NCBI GenBank assembly: GCA_937952155.1
Contig: CALFYH010000294.1
Coordinates: 1-15,673 of the forward strand
Direction of reading: 5' to 3'
Length of the DNA: 15,673 bases
DNA from: an uncultured Saprospiraceae bacterium
GTDB taxonomy: Bacteria; Bacteroidota; Bacteroidia; Chitinophagales; Saprospiraceae
This document shows, piece after piece, positions 1-6,588 of this stretch. Positions within the stretch are counted from its first letter, which is position 1; each line of letters opens with the position of its first letter. Under the pieces are notes generated by a model. That model was not told where the DNA came from. It made no database searches and saw only the letters and a list, made by a program, of their open reading frames with translations. The position numbers and the translations under genes are program-made.

Positions 1-112
1 CCATATATCTTGTACATACCGACATCAATGTAGGCGAATATACACGCACCAGCTCCTTAAAAGCTGCTTTGTTATATGCTTTGCATTGTGATATGATGGT
101 GGCTTCAGTCAT
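1..112 (-). CDS. ECF-type RNA polymerase sigma factor, N-terminal fragment (runs off left edge)
   Basis: The first 37 codons of a minus-strand gene are present, from ATG at 112-110; an in-frame TAA lies just upstream, so this is the first possible start. The peptide begins MTEATIISQCKAYNKAAFKE and continues with a Y-x-P-x-L-x-x-V-C-x-R-Y-M pattern. That matches conserved region 2.1 at the start of Bacteroidota extracytoplasmic-function sigma-70 factors, which typically read 'A...LY..Y...M..VC.RYM'. Such factors direct core RNA polymerase to envelope or stress promoters. The rest of region 2 and all of region 4 lie outside the window, so promoter class and any anti-sigma partner cannot be judged. 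It starts 12 bases after the stop of the lipoprotein gene at 1849-125 and is probably co-transcribed with it. The family call rests on a short stretch but the pattern is characteristic. Confidence 0.72.
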   Translation of the reverse strand, partial: MTEATIISQCKAYNKAAFKELVRVYSPTLMSVCTRYM

Positions 113-124
113 TCGATTGATAAC

Positions 125-1849
125 TTAAAACGCTTTTAAAACCTGAAATTCTCCTTCTACATTTTTATAACCAGCACTCAAAGGATTATAAGTTTTGGTC
201 CAGAATCTACCCTTGAAATATCCTCTGATGATTTTATCATTTTGATAATTAAAATGTGTGATTTCAAATCTCTCAAATCCACATCCCAATGTCGAAGTAG
301 GACAATAAATCTCAAACTCTTTCCCTTCAAATTCGTTTTCTCTAAGCAAAATATTGAGATGGTTATCCATTTTTATACCAGGACCATCAGCAGGTGCTAT
401 GAGGCTTAGTAATACTTCGGACGAGCCAGGTTTGGTAATTTGGATATTCATTCTACCATCTGTATTTTTTGATGTGTTCATATCCCAATACATCTTATTC
501 TCGCCATCGATGATGAGATTGATGTATGGATTTTTCGCCTCTGTACAGGCAAACCAAGAGCCCGATTCTATCACAGGACTTACTGGCCATACGATAGGAT
601 TTCCGGTTTCATTGCCATAGATATCCGACGCTTTTAGTACAATCTCTTTGAGATCACAAGTGGCTATCCATTGTTCGATAGCTACATCTTTACCAAAAAT
701 ATATCCATCTCCTGCATTTGCATTTTTCAATATATACGATCCTGTGTTGTTGCCTAAACAATCTTTTACCTTTCCTTTTAACAAAGAAAAAGCAGATTTT
801 ACATTATTGAGATCTATGATAAAGTTTTGAATATCTGTGTTTTGCGTTACGATATTAGCCTTAGTGATCATACCGCATGATGCAGATATTTCTAAAGCTG
901 TTGTTGCATTTGTTGGGAGAAAAACCGACCAATTTCCAGCCGCTGATGTTTGTATATATTGATTATGACTGGCTATTTTGAGTGTCAAATTAGAAACAGC
1001 TTTTCCATCCAATAACGTTTTACCACTAACATAAATACCTGGTGATGCTACTGCCAAGCAATAAAATCCGTCTTTTGTATGTGGATAATGAAATACATCA
1101 GTCTCTTTATTGACAGTAACTTCTCGCCAAACAGCGGCATCCATATCGCAATACCAAAGCTTCAAATTGTCACTTGTAAAGACATTCTTAGGATTCAAGA
1201 TATTTATGCTAGCTGTTAGATTTTCTCCGAATACCGTGTTGATTTTTAAGAAATACGACTTAGAAATATTGAGAAAAACGTGACGACCATTTGCATCTTG
1301 ACCTGCCCGGATTTGTGGGATCGCTGTAGCCTGAAAAACATCATTGAGGTCAGGTGCAAAAGTTGTGGTTTGAACTTGTCCTATGTAGGTGCTATTATTG
1401 GTTTTGAAGTTATTTGGTGCTAAAGATATTTCGGGACTTACGTCCAATGTTGTCGTATTGTCGTGTGCAAATGTCTTGGTATTTTTATTGTCAAAAATGG
1501 TAAGTACCGAGTAGTTTATATCATTTTCATGACCTGAAAGCAGGAATTCATGGTCGAATCCTTTGTCATCCTTGATGGTCATTTTCTCTCCGTACTTATT
1601 GATTTTTTTAGCTTCAAAAACCACAACACCATTTTTTTCGGCCTTCCATTGTTGTTGGTTAAAGGTGGCAGTGAAAGCCGTTTTTTCTTGACCGTATTCA
1701 TTGATGACACGCGCAGTATGGGTAGTTGAGATCGTGACTTTGGGTGGATCGGTGACATCAGTTTCAGTGATGCTTTCTTCGTTTTCGTGGCAAGCCATGT
1801 AGGCAAAACAAAGGATGGTACTAAAAAAAGCAAGACGTATCGTATTCAT
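125..1849 (-). CDS. Large envelope lipoprotein with carboxypeptidase-regulatory-like domains
   Basis: Predicted 574-residue exported lipoprotein. I chose ATG at 1849: it gives a compact signal (MNTIRLAFFSTILCFAYMAC) with the acylated Cys at 20, whereas the longer reading would begin at a TTG 21 bases upstream. The lipobox (Y-M-A-C) is not ideal. The mature protein starts C-H-E-N-E-E; acidic residues after the Cys resemble the export signal of surface lipoproteins in this phylum (inference). Around 231-244 a 'LWYCDMDAAVWREV' stretch resembles a motif common in large Bacteroidota lipoproteins. Residues about 271-315 (GIYVSGKTLLDGKAVSNLTL) look like a carboxypeptidase-regulatory-like beta-sandwich, and a second copy may begin near 357 (LLKGKVKDCLGNNTGS). 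The C-terminal ~150 residues appear beta-rich and end in a GxF-type strand pattern. No catalytic motif is seen. It lies 12 bases ahead of an ECF sigma gene, probably in one transcript. Specific function unknown. Confidence 0.8.
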   Translation of the reverse strand: MNTIRLAFFSTILCFAYMACHENEESITETDVTDPPKVTISTTHTARVINEYGQEKTAFTATFNQQQWKAEKNGVVVFEAKKINKYGEKMTIKDDKGFDHEFLLSGHENDINYSVLTIFDNKNTKTFAHDNTTTLDVSPEISLAPNNFKTNNSTYIGQVQTTTFAPDLNDVFQATAIPQIRAGQDANGRHVFLNISKSYFLKINTVFGENLTASINILNPKNVFTSDNLKLWYCDMDAAVWREVTVNKETDVFHYPHTKDGFYCLAVASPGIYVSGKTLLDGKAVSNLTLKIASHNQYIQTSAAGNWSVFLPTNATTALEISASCGMITKANIVTQNTDIQNFIIDLNNVKSAFSLLKGKVKDCLGNNTGSYILKNANAGDGYIFGKDVAIEQWIATCDLKEIVLKASDIYGNETGNPIVWPVSPVIESGSWFACTEAKNPYINLIIDGENKMYWDMNTSKNTDGRMNIQITKPGSSEVLLSLIAPADGPGIKMDNHLNILLRENEFEGKEFEIYCPTSTLGCGFERFEITHFNYQNDKIIRGYFKGRFWTKTYNPLSAGYKNVEGEFQVLKAF

Positions 1850-2269
1850 GTTGAAATTTGCGTTGTACAATCATATAATCCATAAAGAAAGGGAAACGCT
1901 GCGAGAATGTATATTTTTTTTTGATGGAAGTGTAGATTTGTAAAAAATGGTAATACTGGCTTGGCAGTTGCGCTTCACAAAGTAAGGGCCATATCTTAAA
2001 TTAAGTCCAATTGGATTCAAAAAATGAGGTCTAGTTACAATGGCTTTAAATGTTTAAAGTATCTTTGTTTTGGAATCAATAATCTGGTGTGATAAGAGTG
2101 TATGAAGTAAAATAATAATTTGAAAAAATTGTTTATACGGATTTATATGGAAGTAAATAGATTGTACTATAAGGTTATTTATAATTAAAAAATGAATATA
2201 GAAACTTTAAATAAAATACAAAATCAGTAAAATTTTTATCTTTTAATTTAAATCACAAACTAAATTAAC
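1850..2269. other. AT-rich divergent intergenic region
   Basis: This 420-base gap lies between the divergent lipoprotein gene and the exported-protein gene. I see no convincing coding frame and no RNA gene. It contains a candidate plus-strand promoter (listed separately) and three short perfect palindromes: CTTAAATTAAG at 1995-2005, TCCAATTGGA at 2006-2015 and CTTTAAATGTTTAAAG at 2044-2059. For the minus-strand gene the best candidate is TTACTTTG (about 1985-1978), one mismatch from TAnnTTTG, with a TTG 22 bases upstream; this is weak. The last 150 bases before 2270 are extremely A+T rich. Confidence 0.6.
2044..2067 (+). promoter_or_regulatory. Candidate promoter -7 box with abutting palindrome
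   Basis: TATCTTTG at 2060-2067 matches the Bacteroidota -7 consensus TAnnTTTG exactly. The 16-base perfect palindrome CTTTAAATGTTTAAAG (2044-2059) touches it directly upstream and would sit in the spacer, where a repressor could block polymerase. There is no good TTTG at the expected -33 position. It would produce a leader of about 200 bases before the ATG at 2270. AT-rich DNA yields such matches by chance, so this is tentative. Confidence 0.38.
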
Positions 2270-3172
2270 ATGAAATCTATAGTCATCGCAGTTCTTATAT
2301 TATTTAATGGACTTATATATTGCAAAGATCAGGGAATCAATTTACCAAACAACCTTGGATTCTCTATATATAAGAAACCCAAAAATCAAATGATCAAAAA
2401 ACTAAAAAATGTTCAAAAGTATTCGTTTGAAGAATTGGCGACATCATCAAAATGGACATACCATCTTACAGTTTCCAGTTGCAAACTTTACTTAGGAAGA
2501 GATTCGTCATTATATCATTTTTATAAAGCGTATAAAATTAAACCCGAAACAACCTGCGGAAGTATGAGTGCTCGTCATAATCACTTCCTCAAGGTTTTAG
2601 AAGTAGAAAAAGCAACTGGAATAGAAGATGCTTATATAAAGAAAATAAAAAAAGAAACAGGAAGTATTATATTCTCTTGGTATTTGTGGGATTTACCAGA
2701 TTTTGATGAGTTTGCTTTTATAGATTCTTGCAATCAGTTATTTCCCCCTGTAAAAGTAGAGCCAATAGATACCACTCAAATCTCAGAAATCATAAGAAAA
2801 AGAGATCAAAAAGAAAGAGGTAACCTTGAAAAACAACAGGAATTAGATCAAATTAATAGGAATTTCATAGATAGTCTATATTTACTGAAAGGCACTTTAA
2901 ATGCTTTTAATGAAGAAGAACTTTATCAATTTTCTATGGTTGCACATCACTCAGATAATTGTGATTGGGTCTATAAGTGGACAGAACGCTTCATTGATCT
3001 TTATAATGGAGGTTATAAAGGAAATACGATGCTAGGTCCACTTCTTGATAGAATGTTACATCCAAAAGATGGATACTGCACAAAACAAGATGTGCAAAAA
3101 AGAGATTACTTTATCTATATGATCAAGGATAAGTATCCCAAATATTTAGAATCGCGAAAGGTGGATTGGTAA
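2270..3172 (+). CDS. Exported protein of unknown function
   Basis: 300-residue protein starting at ATG, with an N-terminal hydrophobic signal (MKSIVIAVLILFNGLIYC). Cys18 is preceded by Tyr, so it is a poor lipobox and the protein may instead be periplasmic. Residues about 168-200 are highly charged and probably helical (ISEIIRKRDQKERGNLEKQQ). The C-terminal third has 'MVAHHSDNCDWVYKWTERF' (223-241) and 'LLDRMLHPKDGYCTKQ' (258-273). The order His-x-(Asp), helix, 'LxDR', then a polar turn faintly resembles DUF6624-type proteins common in Bacteroidota, but I cannot confirm this from sequence alone. There are several cysteines (18, 71, 96, 154, 231, 270), some of which could pair in the periplasm. 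The gene stands alone: 420 bases from its left neighbour and over 300 from its right, with no clear terminator after it. I do not recognise a function. Confidence 0.75.
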   Translation: MKSIVIAVLILFNGLIYCKDQGINLPNNLGFSIYKKPKNQMIKKLKNVQKYSFEELATSSKWTYHLTVSSCKLYLGRDSSLYHFYKAYKIKPETTCGSMSARHNHFLKVLEVEKATGIEDAYIKKIKKETGSIIFSWYLWDLPDFDEFAFIDSCNQLFPPVKVEPIDTTQISEIIRKRDQKERGNLEKQQELDQINRNFIDSLYLLKGTLNAFNEEELYQFSMVAHHSDNCDWVYKWTERFIDLYNGGYKGNTMLGPLLDRMLHPKDGYCTKQDVQKRDYFIYMIKDKYPKYLESRKVDW

Positions 3173-3504
3173 AATGCCTTTTATCACTACATTGGTAAAA
3201 AACTAAGTAAGGAAGGACCAAAACGTCGGCTTACTAATCAATTTTTCATACCATGACGGGGCAGACTGTTAAAACAAAGTAAGTATAATCAATATTTGAT
3301 GTCCACAAAATATATTAACAACTTCAAAAAACCATCGTAAGCCGCCTTCCCACCACCTATTTCCCAATTTTTGCCATTAATAACAAACATTACTTATATT
3401 TGCATCGCCAAATTTTAATAGGTCGATTCAAATACTTTTCAGAAAGTTATCGTTTTAACCTTAATAATTTTTAAAAAATAACATTGCTTTATTTTTCTGA
3501 TCAG
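3173..3504. other. Intergenic region upstream of the lptB operon
   Basis: There is no coding frame of substance. The region holds the operon promoter (3370-3402, listed separately), a leader of about 100 bases and one long-range inverted repeat. GGAAGG at 3211-3216 plus CGGCTTAC at 3227-3234 can pair with GTAAGCCG at 3337-3344 plus CCTTCC at 3345-3350, leaving a 10-base bulge on the left arm and about 100 bases between the arms. No intrinsic terminator with a T-tract is evident after the gene ending at 3172. Confidence 0.6.
3370..3402 (+). promoter_or_regulatory. Bacteroidota-type promoter of the Big_5/lptB operon
   Basis: TTTG at 3370-3373 and TATATTTG at 3395-3402 match both boxes of the phylum's housekeeping promoter (TTTG, about 19-21 bases, TAnnTTTG) with a 21-base spacer. 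Transcription would start near 3406, giving a leader of about 100 bases before the TTG start at 3505. It is the best promoter match in the window and the only one found ahead of this four-gene operon. Confidence 0.65.
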
Positions 3505-5181
3505 TTGAAAAAACATTTGTCGCTTGCTTACTGCATTTTTTACGGTATCTTGCTTAGCATTATCTTGTATTCATGCGCGAGTACTGGCAATCCGTCTGGA
3601 GGTAATAAAGACGAAAAGCCACCTGTCATGGACTCACTTCGGTCAACAGCAGGGAGACAAGTCAAATTCAAACCCAAGGAACTGGTATTCTATTTCGATG
3701 AATTTATCGAAGTAAAAGATGCCACCAAGCAAGTACTTGTTTCTCCACCATTGACCTATATTCCAAAGATCAAAGCCAAAGGAAAAAGACTGAACTTTAC
3801 CTTTAACGAAAAAGAAGTATTGAAAGATGATGCGACATATACCATCAATTTTGGTGATGCCATCGTAGATTATCATGAAGGCAACAAGCTGAGCAACTTC
3901 ACATACGTGTTTTCCACTGGTCCTTTTCTAGATAGCCTCAATGTATCTGGCAAGATCATCAATGCGCAAACGCATAAAGGCGAAGGCGAAATGGTTGTCT
4001 TTTTATACGACAAGACGGCGGATACGATTGTCAAAAAAGAGAAGCCCTTTTACTTTGCAAAACCTGATAAAGATGGAGTATTTTCGTTTGCCAATATTAA
4101 GGCAGACACCTTCAGATTATTTGCCATCAAAGATGAAAATCTCAATTACACCTATGACCTTGAAAATGAGAAGATTGCATTCGCAGATTCACTGATCATC
4201 TTGTCTGATTCGTCTATTTCCGATTTGATCTTATACGCATCACTACCGATTCCTGATTTTCGCATCAAATCAGTGGATTCAAAAACTTATGGTAAAATAA
4301 AACTCAATTGTAATTCTTCACCAGAAAACAAGTTGCCCTATACCTTGTCTGATGATCAAGTCGTATACTATTCCGAAATATCAGCCGATACCTTTATCAT
4401 AAATTATAAAAGCGATCTAGATTCGTTTTTTGTGTACTTGCCCGAAGATACCATCAAGGTCAAACCAAAAGGTAAAGCGGATTTATTGAAAAAAATGAAG
4501 TTTAAGAAAATATCTACCAATCACAATAATGTAATGTTGCCATCGGATTCACTCGTTTTGCGATTCAACTACCCTATTGAAAACTTCAGTGCAGATTCTA
4601 TCTTGCTATATGATACAATTGGTTTGCTCGATAAGGTCGTGTACAAAATATCAAATGATAAAAAGTCGCTCGTCATTAAGTACCCTTGGGTGGCTGGCGA
4701 AAATTATATCTTAGAACTCGATAGTGCATCGCTATATAATATGTATGGTATCCCACTCGATAGTACGGGTCACACTTTTACGATATTGACAGCAGAAAAA
4801 TCAGCCAATCTATTAGTGAAAATTGCTGATCTTGACAGTTCTCAAGTCTATATTCTCAGACTTATGAGGGAAAATACGCCAATAACACAACTTAAAATAG
4901 ATGAATCGTCAGCTTTTGATATTTCATTCAAGTCCCTAATTCCAGATAAGTATAATATCGAAATCGTAGAAGACAAGAACAGAAATGGACAATGGGACCC
5001 AGGTGATTTTACAAAAAAATATCAGCCTGAACCTTATGTTTTATTTAAAGGTGAAAAACTCAGAGAAAATAAAGATACAGAAATATCTATATCCTTCAAA
5101 AAAGAGTTAGAGCCGATTGTTGAACAAAAGGGCGATTTTAAAGGTTTAGACACCACTAATAAGTTACAAATAAGACAATGA
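3505..5181 (+). CDS. Ig-like (Big_5) domain lipoprotein, TTG start
   Basis: 558-residue lipoprotein of a family widespread in Bacteroidota; its exact role is unknown. An in-frame TAA at 3472-3474 and the absence of any ATG before the lipobox force a non-ATG start. TTG at 3505 gives an ideal signal: Met-Lys-Lys, a hydrophobic core, then L-Y-S-C with Cys24; TTG at 3484 is the alternative. The mature N-terminus reads CASTGNPSGGNKDEKPP, the family's hallmark. Residues about 39-138 form the Big_5 Ig-like domain (PPVMDSL... to YVFSTGPF), followed by a carboxypeptidase-regulatory-like segment at about 145-225. Near the C-terminus a D-x-N-x-N-G-x-W-D-P-G-D loop looks like a calcium-type acidic turn. 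The gene overlaps lptB by 4 bases (ATGA), so the two are probably translationally coupled. That context suggests a link to outer-membrane assembly, which is inference only. Confidence 0.85.
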   Translation: MKKHLSLAYCIFYGILLSIILYSCASTGNPSGGNKDEKPPVMDSLRSTAGRQVKFKPKELVFYFDEFIEVKDATKQVLVSPPLTYIPKIKAKGKRLNFTFNEKEVLKDDATYTINFGDAIVDYHEGNKLSNFTYVFSTGPFLDSLNVSGKIINAQTHKGEGEMVVFLYDKTADTIVKKEKPFYFAKPDKDGVFSFANIKADTFRLFAIKDENLNYTYDLENEKIAFADSLIILSDSSISDLILYASLPIPDFRIKSVDSKTYGKIKLNCNSSPENKLPYTLSDDQVVYYSEISADTFIINYKSDLDSFFVYLPEDTIKVKPKGKADLLKKMKFKKISTNHNNVMLPSDSLVLRFNYPIENFSADSILLYDTIGLLDKVVYKISNDKKSLVIKYPWVAGENYILELDSASLYNMYGIPLDSTGHTFTILTAEKSANLLVKIADLDSSQVYILRLMRENTPITQLKIDESSAFDISFKSLIPDKYNIEIVEDKNRNGQWDPGDFTKKYQPEPYVLFKGEKLRENKDTEISISFKKELEPIVEQKGDFKGLDTTNKLQIRQ

Positions 5182-5927
5182 TATTCAGGTCTGATAAACT
5201 CGTAAAAATATATGGGCAACGGGAAGTTGTAAAATCGGTCTCTATCCATGTAGATCAAGGAGAAATCGTTGGGCTATTAGGCCCGAATGGTGCAGGCAAA
5301 ACCACTACATTCTATATGATGGTAGGATTCATTCAGCCTACTGAAGGCCATGTATATCTCAATGATGAAGAAGTAACTCGAGATGCCATGTATCGACGTG
5401 CACAGAAAGGTGTCGGATATCTGCCTCAAGAGCCTAGTGTATTTCGCAAGTTATCGGTAGAAGATAATATCAAAGCTGTGTTGGAAATGACTGAACTTTC
5501 TAAAGCAGAACAAAAAGACAAATTAGAATCCTTGATTTCTGAGTTTCGACTGGATAAGGTCAGAAAAAATTCAGGAGACTCTTTGTCCGGTGGAGAACGA
5601 CGACGTACAGAAATTGCGCGTTCACTTGCGTCGAGTCCCAAGTTCATACTATTGGATGAGCCATTTGCTGGTATCGATCCCATCGCAGTCGAGGATATCC
5701 AATATATTGTCGCAAAGCTCAAAACCAAAAACATCGGCATCCTCATCACTGACCACAATGTACAGGAGACACTTTCTATCACCGATCGTGCATACCTGAT
5801 GTTTGAAGGCAATATCCTCAAGGCTGGCACTGCTGAAGAACTTGCTGAGGATGAAGTTGTCAGACGTGTCTATTTGGGTAAAAATTTTGAGCTTAAAAGA
5901 AAAGTGCTGGATTTTGAAAACCGATAA
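5178..5927 (+). CDS. lptB: LptB, ATP-binding subunit of the LPS export ABC transporter
   Basis: 249 residues, close to the usual LptB length of about 240. It is the cytoplasmic ATPase that drives LptF/LptG to extract lipopolysaccharide from the inner membrane and push it along the Lpt bridge. All nucleotide-binding motifs are present: Walker A GPNGAGKT (35-42), Q-loop Q84 in YLPQEPSVF, signature LSGGE (136-140), Walker B FILLDEP (156-162, catalytic E161), D-loop GIDP (165-168) and switch H193 in ITDHNV. The stretches EPSVFRKLSVEDNI, LSGGERRRTEIARSLA and RRVYLGKNF are specific to LptB rather than other ABC ATPases. The ATG overlaps the stop of the Big_5 lipoprotein gene, and the next lipoprotein gene begins inside its 3' end. 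lptA, lptC and lptFG are not in this window. Confidence 0.96.
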   Translation: MIFRSDKLVKIYGQREVVKSVSIHVDQGEIVGLLGPNGAGKTTTFYMMVGFIQPTEGHVYLNDEEVTRDAMYRRAQKGVGYLPQEPSVFRKLSVEDNIKAVLEMTELSKAEQKDKLESLISEFRLDKVRKNSGDSLSGGERRRTEIARSLASSPKFILLDEPFAGIDPIAVEDIQYIVAKLKTKNIGILITDHNVQETLSITDRAYLMFEGNILKAGTAEELAEDEVVRRVYLGKNFELKRKVLDFENR

Positions 5928-6186
5928 ATTGTCATTGTACCTCAGTTTCTTTTGTTGCATAGTTGTGTTTGCCAGTTGCCAGCATGATACCAAAGAATTG
6001 ACACCGGAAGAGAAATATACCGTAGATACTATGTTTAATAATCAATTGAGCAATTATCGCAAACAGCTTGATTCGATTTGCATAGCTGAAAAAGATACCC
6101 TTTTTGCACGCACAGTAGATTCTTTACGTAAAGAAGGTTTGAAGGAAATAGAAATGCTCATCATGAAAAACCATATCACAGAATGA
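5914..6186 (+). CDS. Small lipoprotein A of the lptB operon, probable TTG start
   Basis: Predicted 90-residue lipoprotein. Starting at TTG 5914 it reads MKTDKLSLYLSFFCCIVVFA followed by Ser-Cys, a compact lipoprotein signal with Cys22. It overlaps the end of lptB by 14 bases in another frame. Other candidates are TTG at 5929 or 5935. The only upstream in-frame ATG (5851) would put over 20 extra residues before the hydrophobic segment and is less likely. The mature part is short, charged and probably helical (LTPEEKYTVDTMFNNQLSNY and onward). It contains Y-R-K-x-(5)-C-x(12)-V-D-S-L, which aligns without gaps to the product of the following gene, so the two are paralogues. Its stop overlaps that gene by 4 bases. 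The strict overlaps imply shared expression with LptB. No function is known to me; an envelope-anchored role is inferred. Confidence 0.72.
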   Translation: MKTDKLSLYLSFFCCIVVFASCQHDTKELTPEEKYTVDTMFNNQLSNYRKQLDSICIAEKDTLFARTVDSLRKEGLKEIEMLIMKNHITE

Positions 6187-6494
6187 GAGTTTTTTTCCTG
6201 TCAATTACTATTATTTTGCTTGTCTCCTGTAATGAAGAGCAAGATCTTTCGATACATAATGAGAAAATAAAAAATGCCCTTGAAAAGCGGAAAAATGAAT
6301 ACAAAAAAGAAATCCTTGAAAATTGCCAACGCGATGTATATGAAAAAGCAAAGGTTTATGTAGATTCACTCATTTCAGCAGAAATCAACTTCCAACTGTC
6401 AGACTCTATTGTATTTCCACCAAAGCCCATAAAACCAGCTTCACCAGGTCCTATCATTGTACCCGATACGATAAAAACAAAACCCATTTTTTGA
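6183..6494 (+). CDS. Small lipoprotein B of the lptB operon, paralogue of A
   Basis: 103-residue lipoprotein starting at ATG (ATGA overlap with the previous stop). The signal MRVFFLSITIILLVSC has a good lipobox, L-V-S-C, with Cys16. The next residues N-E-E-Q-D are acidic, as in surface-export signals of this phylum (inference). Residues about 25-70 are probably helical and include Y-K-K-x(5)-C-x(12)-V-D-S-L, matching lipoprotein A at the same spacing. The tail is proline-rich (FPPKPIKPASPGPIIVPD) and extends past the end of the homologous region, so it may be an extended linker. It is the last gene of the operon; 94 bases follow before the convergent protease gene. Function unknown. Confidence 0.78.
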   Translation: MRVFFLSITIILLVSCNEEQDLSIHNEKIKNALEKRKNEYKKEILENCQRDVYEKAKVYVDSLISAEINFQLSDSIVFPPKPIKPASPGPIIVPDTIKTKPIF

Positions 6495-6517
6495 TTTCAG
6501 TTTTATACTAAATAAAA

Positions 6518-6557
6518 AGCCCAAAATCTGATAAATTCTATTATCAAATTTTGGGCT
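6518..6557 (-). terminator. Hairpin terminator between convergent genes
   Basis: A 17-base inverted repeat (6518-6534 and 6541-6557) with a 6-base loop pairs fully apart from one position. On the minus-strand RNA that position is a G-U pair, and the stem is followed by a U-rich run (UUUUUAUUU), so it is a good intrinsic terminator for the protease gene ending 31 bases away at 6589. On the plus strand the single position is a C-A mismatch and the following bases are not T-rich, so it would terminate the lptB operon less well. Confidence 0.85.
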
Positions 6558-6588
6558 AAATGTCCTATAAAATTATTCCAATCTAGGT

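Noticed and set aside
1850..1870. Seven-codon N-terminal extension of the large lipoprotein starting at TTG 1870
   Set aside because: An ATG follows at 1849 and gives a normal-length signal peptide, so the TTG reading is unnecessary here, unlike at 3505 or 13125.
5803..5913. Longer start for small lipoprotein A within lptB (TTG 5803 or ATG 5851)
   Set aside because: It would place over 20 polar residues before the hydrophobic core and overlap lptB by 77 bases or more; a lipoprotein signal beginning at 5914 is far better.
5426..5993. Minus-strand open frames across lptB
   Set aside because: They lie opposite a fully conserved LptB sequence and have no family features of their own.
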